Origin: Epiperipatus broadwayi
Taxonomy: Eukaryota > Onychophora > Udeonychophora > Euonychophora > Peripatidae
Length of the DNA stretch: 64,000 nt
Assembly: GCA_028023455.1 (NCBI GenBank)
Contig: JAQFVV010000030.1
Coordinates: 7,088,501-7,152,500, forward strand
Reading direction: 5' to 3'
Positions 11,471 to 22,636 of this stretch are shown in pieces. The stretch's first letter is position 1. Each line of letters begins with the position of its first letter. The notes under the pieces are model-generated. The model saw only the letters and a program-made list of their open reading frames with translations. It was not told the origin of the DNA and made no database searches. The position numbers and the translations under genes are program-made.

Positions 11471-11879
11471 ATATGTGGATATATATCAATTCAATATATA
11501 TAACAGAGTAATTTTGTAGTAGGATTGAGAAAGAAGAAAAAAAAATCACAATAGATCGTGTCGGATATCCATTTGTTTATCTGTCTTCTCTCATGTATTG
11601 ATATAGATGTCGCTGTATGTGCTTTAAATCGTGGAGACATATTGAAAAGGGCAAAAAACATAATTTTCCGAAAAAGGCTTTTCTATGATAATTTTATAAT
11701 TTGTAGTATTTGTTGCTTGTATATATGTATTTTTAAACATATTTGACTATTGTATATTTGAAGTGCAACATAAAAAAAGAATTGGTTTTAATTCTGATTC
11801 TTTTTCTGTATAGTTATTCATTTAGCTAAGTAAACAGTATTCAAATACACACGCATATGTCCATTGCAATTTTTTGATT

Positions 11880-12096
11880 AATAATAATCATAATTGAATG
11901 ACTTTATTGCTCGGGAGTTTGCAAGAAGTTTGAGTGCAGGAAATGACGGTGCTGGCAGCAATCTGATGACTTCAAACTTCAGTGTTTGCCATTCTATCAT
12001 TGCCCCAAACACGCAGATTAGTTTCTGCCCTGTGGCTTTCGTCAGTGAGGAGCTTTTTTCTCAGATCCAAAGCTCCTCACTGACGAAAGCCACAAG
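11880..12096. repeat. Short palindrome at the head of repeat R1
   Basis: CTTTCGTCAGTGAGGAGCTT (12031-12050) is complementary to AAGCTCCTCACTGACGAAAG, and pairing extends outward (AGTTTCTG...TGTGG against CCACAAGCTAGAAACT) to about 12013-12115. The left arm therefore looks like the truncated minus-oriented start of R1. Confidence 0.6.
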
Positions 12097-12240
12097 CTAG
12101 AAACTGGTCTGGGGATATTGGATGAGTAGGCACTAGATAAGGATTTTGTGCACAAGCCTTCTGGCATCCATTGATTACTCTGGCTTGCACTGAGTGGCAC
12201 TACTGCATGGAGAGTTTTGCCTGTTTTAATATTATTACCA
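12097..12240 (+). repeat. Dispersed repeat R1, copy 1
   Basis: Unit running AACTGGTCTGGGGATATTGG, GATGAGTAGGCACTAGATA, CACAAGCCTTCTGGCATCC, ATTGATTACTCTGGCTTGCA, CTGAGTGGCACTACTG and GGAGAGTTTTGCCTGTTTTA. It recurs at 24408-24547 and, mirrored, at 55215-55415. I do not recognise the family. No pol III boxes or ORF are evident; it may be the tail of a larger element. Confidence 0.75.
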
Positions 12241-12945
12241 AACATATCTAATGTCAAAAACACCAATTTTAATATCTCCTATTTCAGTAATGCTTCATTT
12301 TACCAAACTGTTGATATTTTCCTTGATTCATTCTGCTGAATTTGTCATAAAAGAGACCTTTTTTTTTCCATCTTTCATATCTGAGTAGTTAGATGCATTA
12401 TAGAAGGTTGATCTAATAGATGTGATTCATTTTTTAGCACTATTGGCAAGCAAGCGTTTTCTTGCAGTAATAACCATGTTTGTAAAAGATACATAAAAGA
12501 GTGAGAAGATCCAAGCTTTGAATAAACAAATTATTTATTTCTGAACGAATCTAAAACCAGTCCGTAGAAACAGGTTGAATTATAAAAAAAAAATCCCATG
12601 AAATTTATGCAAATGTTTGCATAAACCTTGAACAGCGATGAGTTAATTTTTGAACTCAACATGTTTATTTATTAAAAAACTTAGTGCTGGCAATTACCAT
12701 AAATTTTACTTCTGAATAGATTTTCCTTCACTTTTAATTAGCAAAAGGCAACGTGCATGTTCGAAATATTTTAAACATAATTATGTTTTTTCAAATGGCC
12801 ATTAGATCAATGCACATCTCATAGGAAGTTTCTTACAGTAAAATTTATAAAAATCATCATAACATTCAACTTAATGTAATTACTTTTGATAAAATTTATG
12901 AGCAAAAAGAATTTTCATATGAGAAGTCCTTTGGGCTTTGAACGT
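12241..12945. other. Spacer, nothing recognised
   Basis: No coding or repeat signal I can support. Confidence 0.4.
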
Positions 12946-12949
12946 TCCA

Positions 12950-13255
12950 TCATCAGATTTTCAATGAAATGGATGGCTGAGGAGTTGTGGATTGGAGTAG
13001 TTTGAAGCCTATCCATTAAAGTATGAAGATTGGCTATCTTAATATAAAGCTGAGCACTGATTGTATATATGTGTGCAGATCGTAATGTGGACCAACTGAT
13101 GATTGCTGGTTTAGCATGAAGTACGTATATTGGTGATTATTTATCTTTTTAACATGTGTGTGATCAGGTGAGTCAGCAATATGAGATGGCACGGAGAGTT
13201 GAGGATTGTGTGAAAGTCTGAGTTCGAATCCCTTATATATAACCACAATAGCAAT
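12950..13255 (+). mobile_element. SINE-like repeat R2, copy 1
   Basis: About 300 bp, ending in GTGAAAGTCTGAGTTCGAAT followed by CCC, where GGTTCGAATCC-like sequence resembles a pol III box B. Upstream blocks are GTATGAAGATTGGCTATCTT, AAGCTGAGCACTGATTGTAT, TGCTGGTTTAGCATGAAGTA, GTGTGTGATCAGGTGAGTCA and GCAATATGAGATGGCA. Partial or mirrored copies lie at 29270-30140, 35745-36095 and 50245-50390. The tRNA origin is inferred from box B only. Confidence 0.65.
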
Positions 13256-13259
13256 TGTA

Positions 13260-14679
13260 TCATTCTGTTACTATTGTTTTAATGTCAACTGAACTACTCT
13301 CTTACTGTTACTTCTAATGAAATTTATGAGCAATAATTTCAAATGAGAAGTTGAATGATGAAAATTTATACATTTTCTTTAGAAAGTGGGGAAAGACATT
13401 AATCATAAGAAGTTAGTTGCAATTACATTGTCAATCTTACATCTGTAATAAAGTTTTTGTCTTATAAAAAAAAAAAGAGTAACGCATTAGCTATTAAAGA
13501 TAATGATACTATGTGGAATGTGACATCTGACAATCAAGCAAACAGGCTTAAAATGACTTAACTTAGGTTGGCAAAAAATGACAGACAAAAAAATAAGAAA
13601 ATTATAATAATAAATAATTTTCTTATAATAACTTTTGGTAGAGACATTATCAGCAGAAGCCTGTAAGTTCTTACGACTTCAGGCAGTACTTTTCTGTGGG
13701 TTCCCAGCATAAAACTAAAATAAATTGTGATATCTTTACTACACATGAATTTTAAATCGTATTTTTGTAATATTCTAATTGTACTTTCAAAATTAAAACT
13801 TTATTTACACCTTAGAGTAGATACAAAAAAAAAACAACAATGATAGTATAAAATTATGTCATTAAGAAAGTTTCAGTGTATACATATAAATGTGGTATGC
13901 AAACTAAGTATATACAAAAATCAAAAGTTGTATTAGATCAATAACATGGTTTCAAGAGCTGCATAAGAAAATTATGATAGGTAATTAATGTAAGTATGAA
14001 AGAAACATAAATAAAGATACAAATGATACAGAGAATAAAGATAATTAAGAATTGATGAATTTTAGAGAAACTATTACAAACATCGTATACTCTTGAAAAT
14101 GCCAATTAATGAGTCTCGCTACTTATATAAGCCAGTTCATATACCATTTCAAGTCAGAAATGCTAACATATGAAAGATCTGATTAAGAAAATGATAAAAG
14201 ACTGATTAATATATGAAATTTTTGTTTGTAATGTATTAAATATGCATGCCACAATTATTATGATTTTTAATAGATAAACCAATATTAAATTGATTTGCAA
14301 TACTTTGTAAATTATTTTTCTAAAAGATACTTTTGTGATGATCCAAGGTTTGATTACAGAAAATAAGTATCAAACATATTTATATCTGAATCAAGATTAC
14401 AAACTAGCAAATATCAATATTTTTCAGGTATTGAAAATATTAATTGATTTTTAGCTTGTATACGAACAGAATTGATCAAATTATTATTATTTTTTAATGT
14501 TTTTATTCTCCTTTGATGTTCTTATTTTAGTGTAAATTTAATTTGAAATAAAATAAATAATAAATATGTATATCTAACCATAATTCACTTTTCCCCACTA
14601 ATTCTTTTTCAATACTTTTATATTAGCATATAATCTTGCATGTGTGTTTACGTGTTTTATATGTGCTTGTTCATTTTAG
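13260..14679. other. Intronic or intergenic sequence 5' of the FHOD exons
   Basis: No exon of the formin FH2 domain could be found here or further left. Short poly-A and ATT-rich tracts only. Confidence 0.4.
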
Positions 14680-14824
14680 ACTGAGAACTTCTCAAAACCA
14701 CAGAAAGAGCTTCAAAGTCAAGATGAATCATTGAGGAAAATCTTAAGGCCTAGTGCTGAAAATGATGATGACAAACGTCGATCAGGAAATACTTGGCCTA
14801 GAGGAAGGCCCAAAATGTCCATGG
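14680..14824 (+). CDS. FHOD-family formin, antepenultimate visible coding exon
   Basis: Exon bounded by TTCATTTTAG/ACTGAG and CATGG/GTATGT. It enters in phase 0, leaves in phase 1 and encodes 48 residues beginning TENFSKPQKELQSQDESLRK and ending PKMSM. It joins in frame to two further exons (16077-16241, 16324-16382), giving the last 122 residues of a formin. The final part matches the FHOD1/FHOD3/Fhos C terminus: acidic DEIL.LVK diaphanous-autoregulatory (DAD) box plus RERKR and RKSLRRT basic box. FHOD formins bind and cap or bundle actin filaments, and the DAD folds back on the N-terminal region to inhibit them. The FH2 exons lie upstream, not seen in the window. Splice sites, phases and family motif agree. 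Confidence 0.85.
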
Positions 14825-15359
14825 GTATGTTCACTGGAAAATGATTGTTAAAGCCTTTAAACATGAATTTTTGAAAGTAGTATTTTAGCAAAATTATTTT
14901 GGTATTTTAAAATTATGACCAGTCATATTTGTAATATAACAATGAATTTGATTTTTCTATATTGCTTATAGAGCTTCTTAATCAATCATAGAATATTTGT
15001 TTTTAATATTAGAGACCGAATCTTTTTTTTTCTAAGAATGTATTATAAGTTCACTAAAAAGGAAAATTCTGACTGTCTATTTGGCCAAATAATAAAATAA
15101 ATGTGAAGCACATTATAAAACTAACATAGCATTAAAAAACAATAAAGTTTACTGAATGACATGATGTAAAGCAGTAGGAAAAATAATGAAGTCTGAGAAA
15201 GAAAAGTTAGTTGCAGGTGTTAGATGGCAATATCACATGATGTTAAATGTGTAGATCGTAAGGCCCAGTTTATAATATTTGTTGATATATTTGTAGTATA
15301 TGGATTGGTTCATGTAATAACTACAAATTTTTTGTACTTTTCACTTTATTTATTTCTTT

Positions 15360-15410
15360 TTGTTCTGCAGTTAGACTGGTCATACTCATTTACGAGTAGC
15401 AGCTAATAAT
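15360..15410 (+). mobile_element. LINE 3'-terminal scrap in an FHOD intron
   Basis: TTAGACTGGTCATACTCATT then TACGAGTAG matches, with few differences, the 3' end of the LINE at 32760-35570 (TTAGAGTGACCGTACTCATT then TACAAGTGG). Only the terminal tens of bases are clear; sequence before it is not recognisable. It lies in the 1252-bp intron between formin exons. Confidence 0.55.
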
Positions 15411-16076
15411 AAATGTAACTAGAATCGATAGTATTTTATTTTAGCCGCAAATTCTTTTTCTTTCATCACACTTTCGGCACCAAATAAAAGCTTTAGTAAT
15501 CAATAGATATTAATATGATATAAGCAGGGTCATGTGATGTCATTGATATTTTATTTTATTCTTCATTTTCCTCTAATTTATAATATCTAGAATATAACAT
15601 AAAAGTAAATAATATAAAAAGCTATGTTAGAAAGCAATGGGAAAATATTCTTAAATTAGGGAGAAATGTTAGATATGGGAAAGATTTGGAAGATAACTAT
15701 TGAATAATAATAATATAACATTTATTATGAGACAAGAAATATGTATAGATAAGGATGATTATTTAAGAAACACATGTAAGAAAAAAATGGCAAGAAATTA
15801 AAAAAGGAGCATGAAATAGATGGAAGATAGATTTAGTTGTGGCATATTAAGATTAGAAATGAATTTAAGAATCACTTTACTAATATAAACTTTGAATGAA
15901 ATTTATTTAATTAATTATTATTAGTATTTTAATATAGTTATATGAGGATTTATTATGTATTCTAGAATATTTTTATGATGAATTTTCTGTTTTATTTTGT
16001 AGATTTGTTATGCTTTTGCATTTAAAGCAAATAGTATGCTTTTGAAATGTATAATATTTGTAAATGTTTTATTTAG

Positions 16077-16241
16077 GTCCTGATGTCGTTGCCCAGTACA
16101 AACCTCTCAGTGACAGAGAAGAGACCATGAGTACAGAAGGGGAGGATGAAATACTTGAAAGTCTAGTCAAAAGTGCTACAGCTCCTTCCAAAGCGCAACC
16201 AAGAGAGCGAAAGCGTGCCCGGGTCTTCAATAGAAAATCTT
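16077..16241 (+). CDS. FHOD-family formin, penultimate exon with DAD acidic box
   Basis: Bounded by TTTATTTAG/GTCC and ATCTT/GTAAGT; phase 1 in, phase 1 out. It encodes PDVVAQYKPLSDREE, then the DAD-type amphipathic segment DEILESLVKSATAP, then the polybasic PRERKRARVFNRKS. In mammalian FHOD1 the equivalent segment binds the N-terminal regulatory domain, and its Ser/Thr residues next to the basic stretch are ROCK targets; the conserved RKS and following RRT are present here. An 82-bp intron follows. Confidence 0.88.
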
Positions 16242-16323
16242 GTAAGTTCTGATATTATTCTAGTAAATTGTATTTATTTTTTATAATTTCTAAATTTTAA
16301 TTACTGATATTTTGTTGTATTAG

Positions 16324-16382
16324 TACGTCGCACAAGAACGCTTAAATTGGAAGAGGATGATGTTGCTATGCTGTCAACATAG
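16324..16382 (+). CDS. FHOD-family formin, terminal coding exon
   Basis: Starts after GTTGTATTAG in phase 1 and encodes (L)RRTRTLKLEEDDVAMLST then TAG at 16380-16382. LRRT plus a leucine/acidic tail is how FHOD1/3 end (SLRRTLKSG...), so the stop looks genuine. The codon for Leu is split over the intron, T|TA. Confidence 0.87.
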
Positions 16383-17905
16383 TGCTGTTTATAGATTCAA
16401 GTGGTTGCATGAGCTTTAGTCTACACTAGGCTAGTCTATTTTGAACAATACTCAGGTCCAAGCTGCTGTAGCAGCAGCCTTTTTCTCTTTTAAATGGTTG
16501 TTTCAAGTGAACAACTACAAGTCCTCAAATGATGGAATAAATAAGTAATGGTATATTGATGCCTTCAGACTTGATGTTTAGTTGGATCTGACAACTTGAG
16601 CTTCAAGTTCTTTTTATGTACAGATTATATCATTATGTACTTTCTGTATACCCATGTGATGTGCCTTTATTAAGTCATCATTTCATCATGTTACATTTTA
16701 ACTCATAATCTATGTGTACATTAATCCAGGCAGTTCAGAAAATATTTCAAAGCATTAACAAAGGAGAGGTTTTTTAGATTCATAATAAAATTAAAAACAG
16801 CTGTGCTATAATTATCAGGTATCAGTACTTGGTTATGGTACTCTGTTATGCAGTTACTCCTTCTGCACAGGGAAATTAACATCTGACATAACTTCAAATG
16901 AATACTTTTTTTATTAAAATTTGTAACAGCTTTGACATATTTTCACATGCTATCTTAGAAGGTGAAATGGATAGTGGGCGTTATTGTGCTACATCTATAT
17001 TCTCCATTTTTTTGCTGTGTTTTATTCGTTATTTTTTTTTTAAAGATAAATAATAAACGGTGATACTATTTGGAAGATTTTCAGGTGATTTATGCTTTTT
17101 TAAAATACCTTATTTCATTGCTTCAGTGCTGATTCAGATCATTTGGTCTTCCATTAATCTCCTGGGTTACAGACTAATAAAACAATAATATTCTGTTGTT
17201 TAGAGTATATTTATATTTTAATTAATGCTAATATTATTATTCCAATGTCAATGGAGTATTTCATAAACTCAGTCATAAGCTTAAAAACAGATTTAATAAA
17301 TGTGTTCATTTAAGAATACAAACTATCTAGTCTTTTATTTGAGTATTCGTTTTAATACTCTAATTTATTAAATTTTATTACTCAGAATTTAATTACTGTT
17401 AGGCTATAATGGTTCTTATTCATATGATAGCTAATACATCACTGTGCTAAAAAGCACACTGGCATTTTTAAATGTAAAAATAAACTTTGTAGATAAGTGA
17501 CCACCATTTTATTTGGTCCAGGTTTGCTATTTATTTGAAATTTTATTTCTTTCCTTTTTTTTATTATTTTTAATTAAAGAAAAGGAATATAGAATTTTTT
17601 TACAGGGAGAAAAATTTTAATTGTACAGATTTTATTTTCACATTTTGTTGTGTAAATTCAGGTCAGTATTTTATTGGGGTGTTAATTTATTTTTGCTGCT
17701 TATTTTGAATATTAATATTTTTTTTTATTAAATCAGATGTTTAAGCTTTATATTTGTTACATCATCCAGTATCTATTTCACCATTGTTTTTTCCTTTATA
17801 TATTGTTAATTTTTTTTTATGGTTTTATCATTGTTAGATACAATTTTAAAAGTGTTACATTATGTAATCTATTGACCATTCAATAAAGTAAACATCATTG
17901 TCAAT
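16383..17905 (+). other. Probable 3' UTR of the FHOD gene
   Basis: No coding signal follows the stop. Early AATAAA-like strings occur (GGAATAAATAAG near 16540), but the best poly(A) context is CAATAAAG at 17881-17888, followed by a T/G-rich stretch. The transcript end is inferred, not seen. Confidence 0.4.
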
Positions 17906-18455
17906 ATGAACAGAATTTTGTTTGAATAAATCATTTGTACACTCATTAATGATATGCTTATTTTTATTTACATAAAAGACATAAATTATAATTACTTTTT
18001 AATACAAATAGAAACAGTATATTCATAGTAAAACAAGTACATAAATATTTGGATATGTTTCAACATTAGAATTGGAGTAAAAAAAAAAAACTATTTAAAA
18101 AAAAAAGGTAATTATATATGCATTTACAATTTAATTTTTGTTAACTTAGCTAGTTTTCATCTATTTTCAGCTACTTTTTAGTTTATTCCCAGTTCTTACA
18201 TCTTGTGCACCTTCTGATTTCATCATCACCTCAGTCTTTATTCATCAGATTAGTTTTTCCATATTTGCTTTATCAACCATTCTTATTTTTTTATTTGTTA
18301 TTTGTTTTTGTCCATTTTTTATTATATCATTATTTTGATATCCAAAGGTATCATAAAATTATTTTTTTTTATTGACCAGATTTATTTTAATCTAAAGATC
18401 TTTTCTAAATTCTAATTTATACTTTTTTTATCATAATCCAGTTTTGTGCTTCATA
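17906..18455. other. AT-rich spacer
   Basis: Poly-A and poly-T tracts; nothing recognised. Confidence 0.45.
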
Positions 18456-18457
18456 TT

Positions 18458-20230
18458 GTACCGGTCAAAACCGTCTGCTCACTCAACAAGGCTAAAAATC
18501 CAAGCAAAAGTACCTCGGATCCGATCATGCTCGAGAAACATAGGTCTGGAGCAATCCTGAATTCTAACATAATTATTTTAATTCCAGGCCCGGAAACACA
18601 GCAGTAGAGCATAAGATCGAAGAGATGATTATGATCATGGCAAAGAGTAGCCCAGGAATTACCTTCATTAAAGTTATATTTATTAATGCTAAATTATTAG
18701 CTAAAGAAAATGATTTGAACACAGGATTTACATTTGAGATATAGATTTAATATAAAGAAAACGCATATATAGATATTACAAAAGTATTTTACGTTTGTTA
18801 TTACATTAAACATTTATAAAACTTGGGATTTTTTATTATGAAGTCCCATTATACAAATTAATTTAGTAGATACAATTTTGAGTGGGTCATTTATAGCTTG
18901 TGCAGAGTTAATATGCCAATTTAAAGATATTTACAGATATAATGCTGTGGATGCATAAAACATATAAAAGATCGTGACAGGTTTGGATAGTTAATGATAT
19001 AAAGGGTACTTTGCGGTTTAGCAGTAAATAATTTTATAAACAGGCAGGAAATAACGTCTTTGGAACATATACATAAGGAACAAATAATGCGCTATATTTA
19101 CAAGGATAAGTAAGGTATACAATCATTAAGATTTTACAGAAAATACGTATTGATTTACGTCTGTGAATCAATAACGATGTTAAAAGAAAGCAGTTTAAAT
19201 CAACATACTGAATAATTAACATGATTGCGTATTTTACGAAAGAGGCATTATGTTCAACACATCATTGCGACTAACGAAGGTCAAACAGGCAGTACTCAAA
19301 TTAGTCAGAAGAATAACAATACTAGCATATAATAAAAGAAATTGGCTCTTATAGGTGTTTGAGTACTTTATCATTTTAAAATATTTGAAACTGAATCAGG
19401 GTTGGTATGTCCGCACATTTTGGCGAAGCGATACCAAATGAAGAGGTTGGGTTTCAAAGCTGTATGGTCAACCGCAGCTCTATCAAATTCAGCAAACCTC
19501 GCATTCCACAGGGAGTAGCGTATACCCCTGATTATGAATGATTTTGAGAAAGATAAATGGACAGCTTCGGACATCCAAAGTCCCCACATGACAAAGTAAA
19601 AGACATATAAATACCATAATAAAGCAAAAAGTATGCCAGTAACGTTTTCAGATATAATATAATCAATATATAGAAGAGTTTAAAGCCTGGAAATAGTTTA
19701 ACCTCTGCGCAATGATCTGTTTTAATCACAAGTCATTTAGCAAATTATAATGAATAATAACTTTTTTACTTATAACATTAAACTAACAAAATTATATTTA
19801 ATTTCGATTTCCATATACATATTAACTAATAGAATTAGCCCTCCAGGCAACAGCAAGAAGGGATGGTCCTAATTATAATGTTAGCGATCTTTTAAAAATG
19901 AAATTTTAAAGATAAATTCAAAGTAATAAATTTAGCAGCATTCATCCACAGTCTCTTACATAAACTTTTTTTTCCTGAAATGGAGGCAGAAGATATTGAA
20001 AATATTATAAATATAAGGCATACATGAAGGTAAATGCATGAATTGTTGGATCCAAAGCTATGAATATGTAAATATTGAAAATGACATTGAATGGCTCATA
20101 TACAATGAATATTAAAAATCGCGAAGCTTTAAATTTGTACCATATGGACAATGGCGTGAAGATAGTCATGATTAATTTAGAGATGTATAGAAAAAGAATT
20201 TCAGAAACTTGGAAAGTCATGGTGAAAGTA
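18458..20230 (-). other. Unassigned island, possibly a decayed membrane-protein gene
   Basis: Base composition and word use differ from the flanks: CpG-containing words such as ACCGGTCAAAACCG, CCTCGGATCCGATC and GGCCCGGAAACAC appear at 18461-18610. On the minus strand several open segments are rich in hydrophobic and aromatic residues: 20220-20005 (71 codons, TFQVSEILFLYISKLIMTIF ...), 19589-19371 (72 codons, with SKSFIIRGIRYSLWNARFAE) and a piece near 18660-18590 (GLLFAMIIIISSILC). They could be exons or fragments of one multi-pass membrane protein, perhaps a chemoreceptor, but no family motif was found and frames are broken between them. Confidence 0.2.
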
Positions 20231-20915
20231 AATAGATAGGAGAAGATTGAACATTATAAAGATTATTTAGCACAAAATGTTAACAGATAATTATAAATAT
20301 GTTTTAATATTTTGATCAGGTTTGATTAATGTAATAAATATCGATTCAATAAAATCGATCTATTTATACATTTGTCACTTTTTGAACAATGTTTTGTGAA
20401 AATTTTTTTTTTGGAAAAGGCACTAGTGATTATGGTTACTATATATGGTAGTAGTTTGATTAGAATGGTTTATGATAGTGTCGTTCAGAAAGTGAGTGAT
20501 TTTATTGTAACCAATGTTGATAACAATTGGGATTAATGTTTATTTAAAAAAAAAAATCAAATATTTCTTATTATGATTAATCTCTGCATAATTGTTTATA
20601 TATCTTCAGTAAGGCTTATGACAAAAGATTATATTAGATAATAGTATTAATATTAGATGAAGTAATATAAGACTTGGATTTTTTTGTCACTGATGCCTTG
20701 ACTAGATATCTTTTTATGCTGTAATATTAATGATTTACAAATTGGAGAAGTACTTGTATCAAAATTTCCCTGAAGTATTGAAAATTATAACTATCTTTCC
20801 TATTGCATTTCCAAATCCATATAATGTTAATATCATCTATGTTCTTTATTACTTAATTAATCCGTTGTTTATAAAATATTTTTTGTACAATGCTTACATA
20901 ACACCCATCAACATT

Positions 20916-20948
20916 GACAGTTTTGATTGCCCCTGCAATCTTCTTCAG
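20916..20948 (-). ncRNA. Hammerhead-like ribozyme motif, 3' pLTR
   Basis: Minus strand: CTGAAGA (CUGANGA core), one extra A, a perfect 6-bp stem GATTGC/GCAATC closed by AGGG, then AAAAC in place of the usual GAAAC, and TGTC before the expected cleavage point. Loss of the first G of GAAA probably inactivates it. Comparison with the copy at 22604-22636 makes the assignment. Confidence 0.55.
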
Positions 20949-21789
20949 AACTAAAATATATACACATAAATATAAATCACACAAACTATATATAAATTAT
21001 ATACATATATATATTCATAAAAATACACAAACATACCTATAACCTGTATATCCCCTCAAATACATGAATACTCATAAAATAAAATAAACCTTCTAACACC
21101 TTAATTTTAATCTTTTCCCTTTTCTTTTTTATTAAAATTCTTTAAATTTTTTTATACATTTAATATATACATCTATTTATTTTTTATTCATTATTATTAT
21201 TTTTTCATATATATATTTTATTATATTTTTTTCATGCTATTATTTTATATCCTTCAAATATATTTATTCCTATTATTATTTTTTCATTTTATATTAATTT
21301 ATCTTTATAACTTTATATTCTATCCCCATAATTTATAATTAATTACTACTTTTATAATATGCTAACATTATCATATTTATTTATATACCTATTCTTACTT
21401 ACTCCATTTTTTTTATTTTATACCCACTTAAACCTTTTAGTTTTTTACTTTATATATCCCCTATATATCTCATATATCTAAAACCTAACCTTTAAACTTT
21501 TCATCATACTCTATATTTAAAATCTATTACATAAACTATTATAAACAGAAAACCATGTTTAATTCCTACTTATTTTTTATTATATTAATAATCTTAATTA
21601 ACTCTAACACTTAATTCTTAATTTTACCTTTTAAAACTTCTTTATCTTTCACCTTTCATTTGTTTCATTTCTCTTTCAGTTAAACCGTTTTTTATTTATT
21701 TTTCATTTACTTTAGCTCCCTCTATTGCTTTTGTTACCAATTAATTTTCTACCTTAACTTTAATTTTATGCTTATACTTTTATTATATT

Positions 21790-22600
21790 AACTTTTATAC
21801 TAAAATTCTCCTCAATCCGAAATCATTGTTCATTTTTGGTTTAATACTATTTATATAAATAGCTTCTTTAATCTTTCTTTCCCTCCTACTTTCTGTAAAA
21901 TGTAACATTCTAATACATTCTTTATTAAACTCATGTCCTGTCTCCAATTTGTGCATATATATTTCTATCATATTTATGCTGTATCGGTCTATAAATTGAG
22001 TTCTTAGTTTCTCCAACATAATTCATTACCTCTTTATTTTTAATTTTACAATCTTTACAATTAATTTCATAAACTCCATTAGCAATATTATATATATTCT
22101 TCTTCTTATATATTGATGTCTCCACTTTACATCTTCCTTCCTTATAATATTTCCTTAATTCTATATCTAAATATACTATTCTATTATTTTCTTCCTTTTC
22201 CACAGTAAATTTAATGCCTTCATCTATTTTATTGACTTCTTCAATAAATAAATTTATCTGCCTCTGTGACCTGTTAAATATTAATAAGTAATCATCAACG
22301 TATCTTCTAATAAATATTGGTGCATTACCATTTCCCAACATTATTTTTTCTAATTCTTCCATATAAATTGTGATGTGATGTATTATGGCTTCTCCTTAAA
22401 CGAAGTCAAGAATATCTCAGTAATTATGTCCAGATAAACCTGTTAGCCACTTAAAACCTCACTTAAGGCTCCCCCTATTAACAAACCTTTCTTTTGCTTA
22501 TAAAAACCTTCTTTATAATTAAATGTTATTTCCTTACAACATATTTCTATAATTTGTCTTAATTTTTCTATTGGTATTTCCACACTTTTTACAACCCACT
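21790..22600 (-). pseudogene. PLE reverse transcriptase / GIY-YIG endonuclease, broken
   Basis: From 22590 downward: VEIPIEKLRQIIEICCKEI, then FNYKEGFYKQKKG and LLIGGALSEVLS (motif B, family GSPLSPVLA), interrupted by repeat R3 (22368-22455). It resumes at 22362 with MEELEKIMLG and IRRYVDDYLLIFNRS (motif C, RYVDD) and YLDIELRKYYKEGRCKVE. Then come the GIY-YIG start GVYEINCKDC and NYVGETKNSIY, and after a frameshift near 22000 the C-terminal KLETGHEFNKECIRMLHF, ERKIKEAIYI and KPKMNND, ending at 21795. The order RT then GIY-YIG is that of canonical EN+ PLEs. Motif A and the N terminus are missing, so the copy is 5'-truncated. The insertion and frameshift make it inactive. Confidence 0.82.
22368..22455 (+). 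repeat. Dispersed repeat R3 inserted in PLE
   Basis: GTGATGTGATGTATTATGGC, CTTAAACGAAGTCAAGAATA and CCAGATAAACCTGTTAGCCA correspond in order to GATGTGATGCACTGTGACTT, TTAAACAGAGTCAGGAATCT and CCAGAGAAACCTGTTAGCCA at 45192-45275. It disrupts the RT between motifs B and C. Family unknown. Confidence 0.7.
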
Positions 22601-22603
22601 GTT

Positions 22604-22636
22604 GACAGTTTCCATTGCTCCAGCAATCTTCTTCAG
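22604..22636 (-). ncRNA. Hammerhead-like ribozyme motif, 5' pLTR
   Basis: Minus strand: GTT, CTGAAGA, A, stem GATTGC / GCAATG with TGGA loop (5 bp plus one mismatch), GAAAC, TGTC, AAC. GTT before and AAC after the core can form a short stem I. The conserved CUGANGA and GAAA boxes are both intact. The extra A after the CUGANGA box departs from the textbook core. Type I PLE hammerheads with a minimal stem III are described; activity here is untested. Confidence 0.6.

Larger units (their letters stand above)
10361..11757. repeat. Head-to-head palindrome of two PLE 3' ends
   Basis: Two copies of the same PLE 3' segment, about 700 bp each, in divergent orientation around a centre near 11060. Outer ends match as ACAATAGTCAGATATGTTTA on the left and its near complement TAAACATATTTGACTATTGT on the right. 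Arms are highly similar, with scattered single-base differences (for example AATTATGTTTTTTGCCCTTT against AAAGGGCAAAAAACATAATT). Each arm ends outside its endonuclease frame with roughly 280 bp of shared non-coding 3' sequence. Confidence 0.85.

Noticed and set aside
11558-11746. Paired 62-codon frames at 10373-10561 (-) and 11558-11746 (+)
   Set aside because: Identical only because of the palindrome; they lie in the non-coding 3' tail of the PLE and have no family motif.
11894-12266. Small frames 11894-12100 (+) and 12042-12266 (-)
   Set aside because: They run across repeat R1 and its mirrored head; similar frames recur wherever R1 does.
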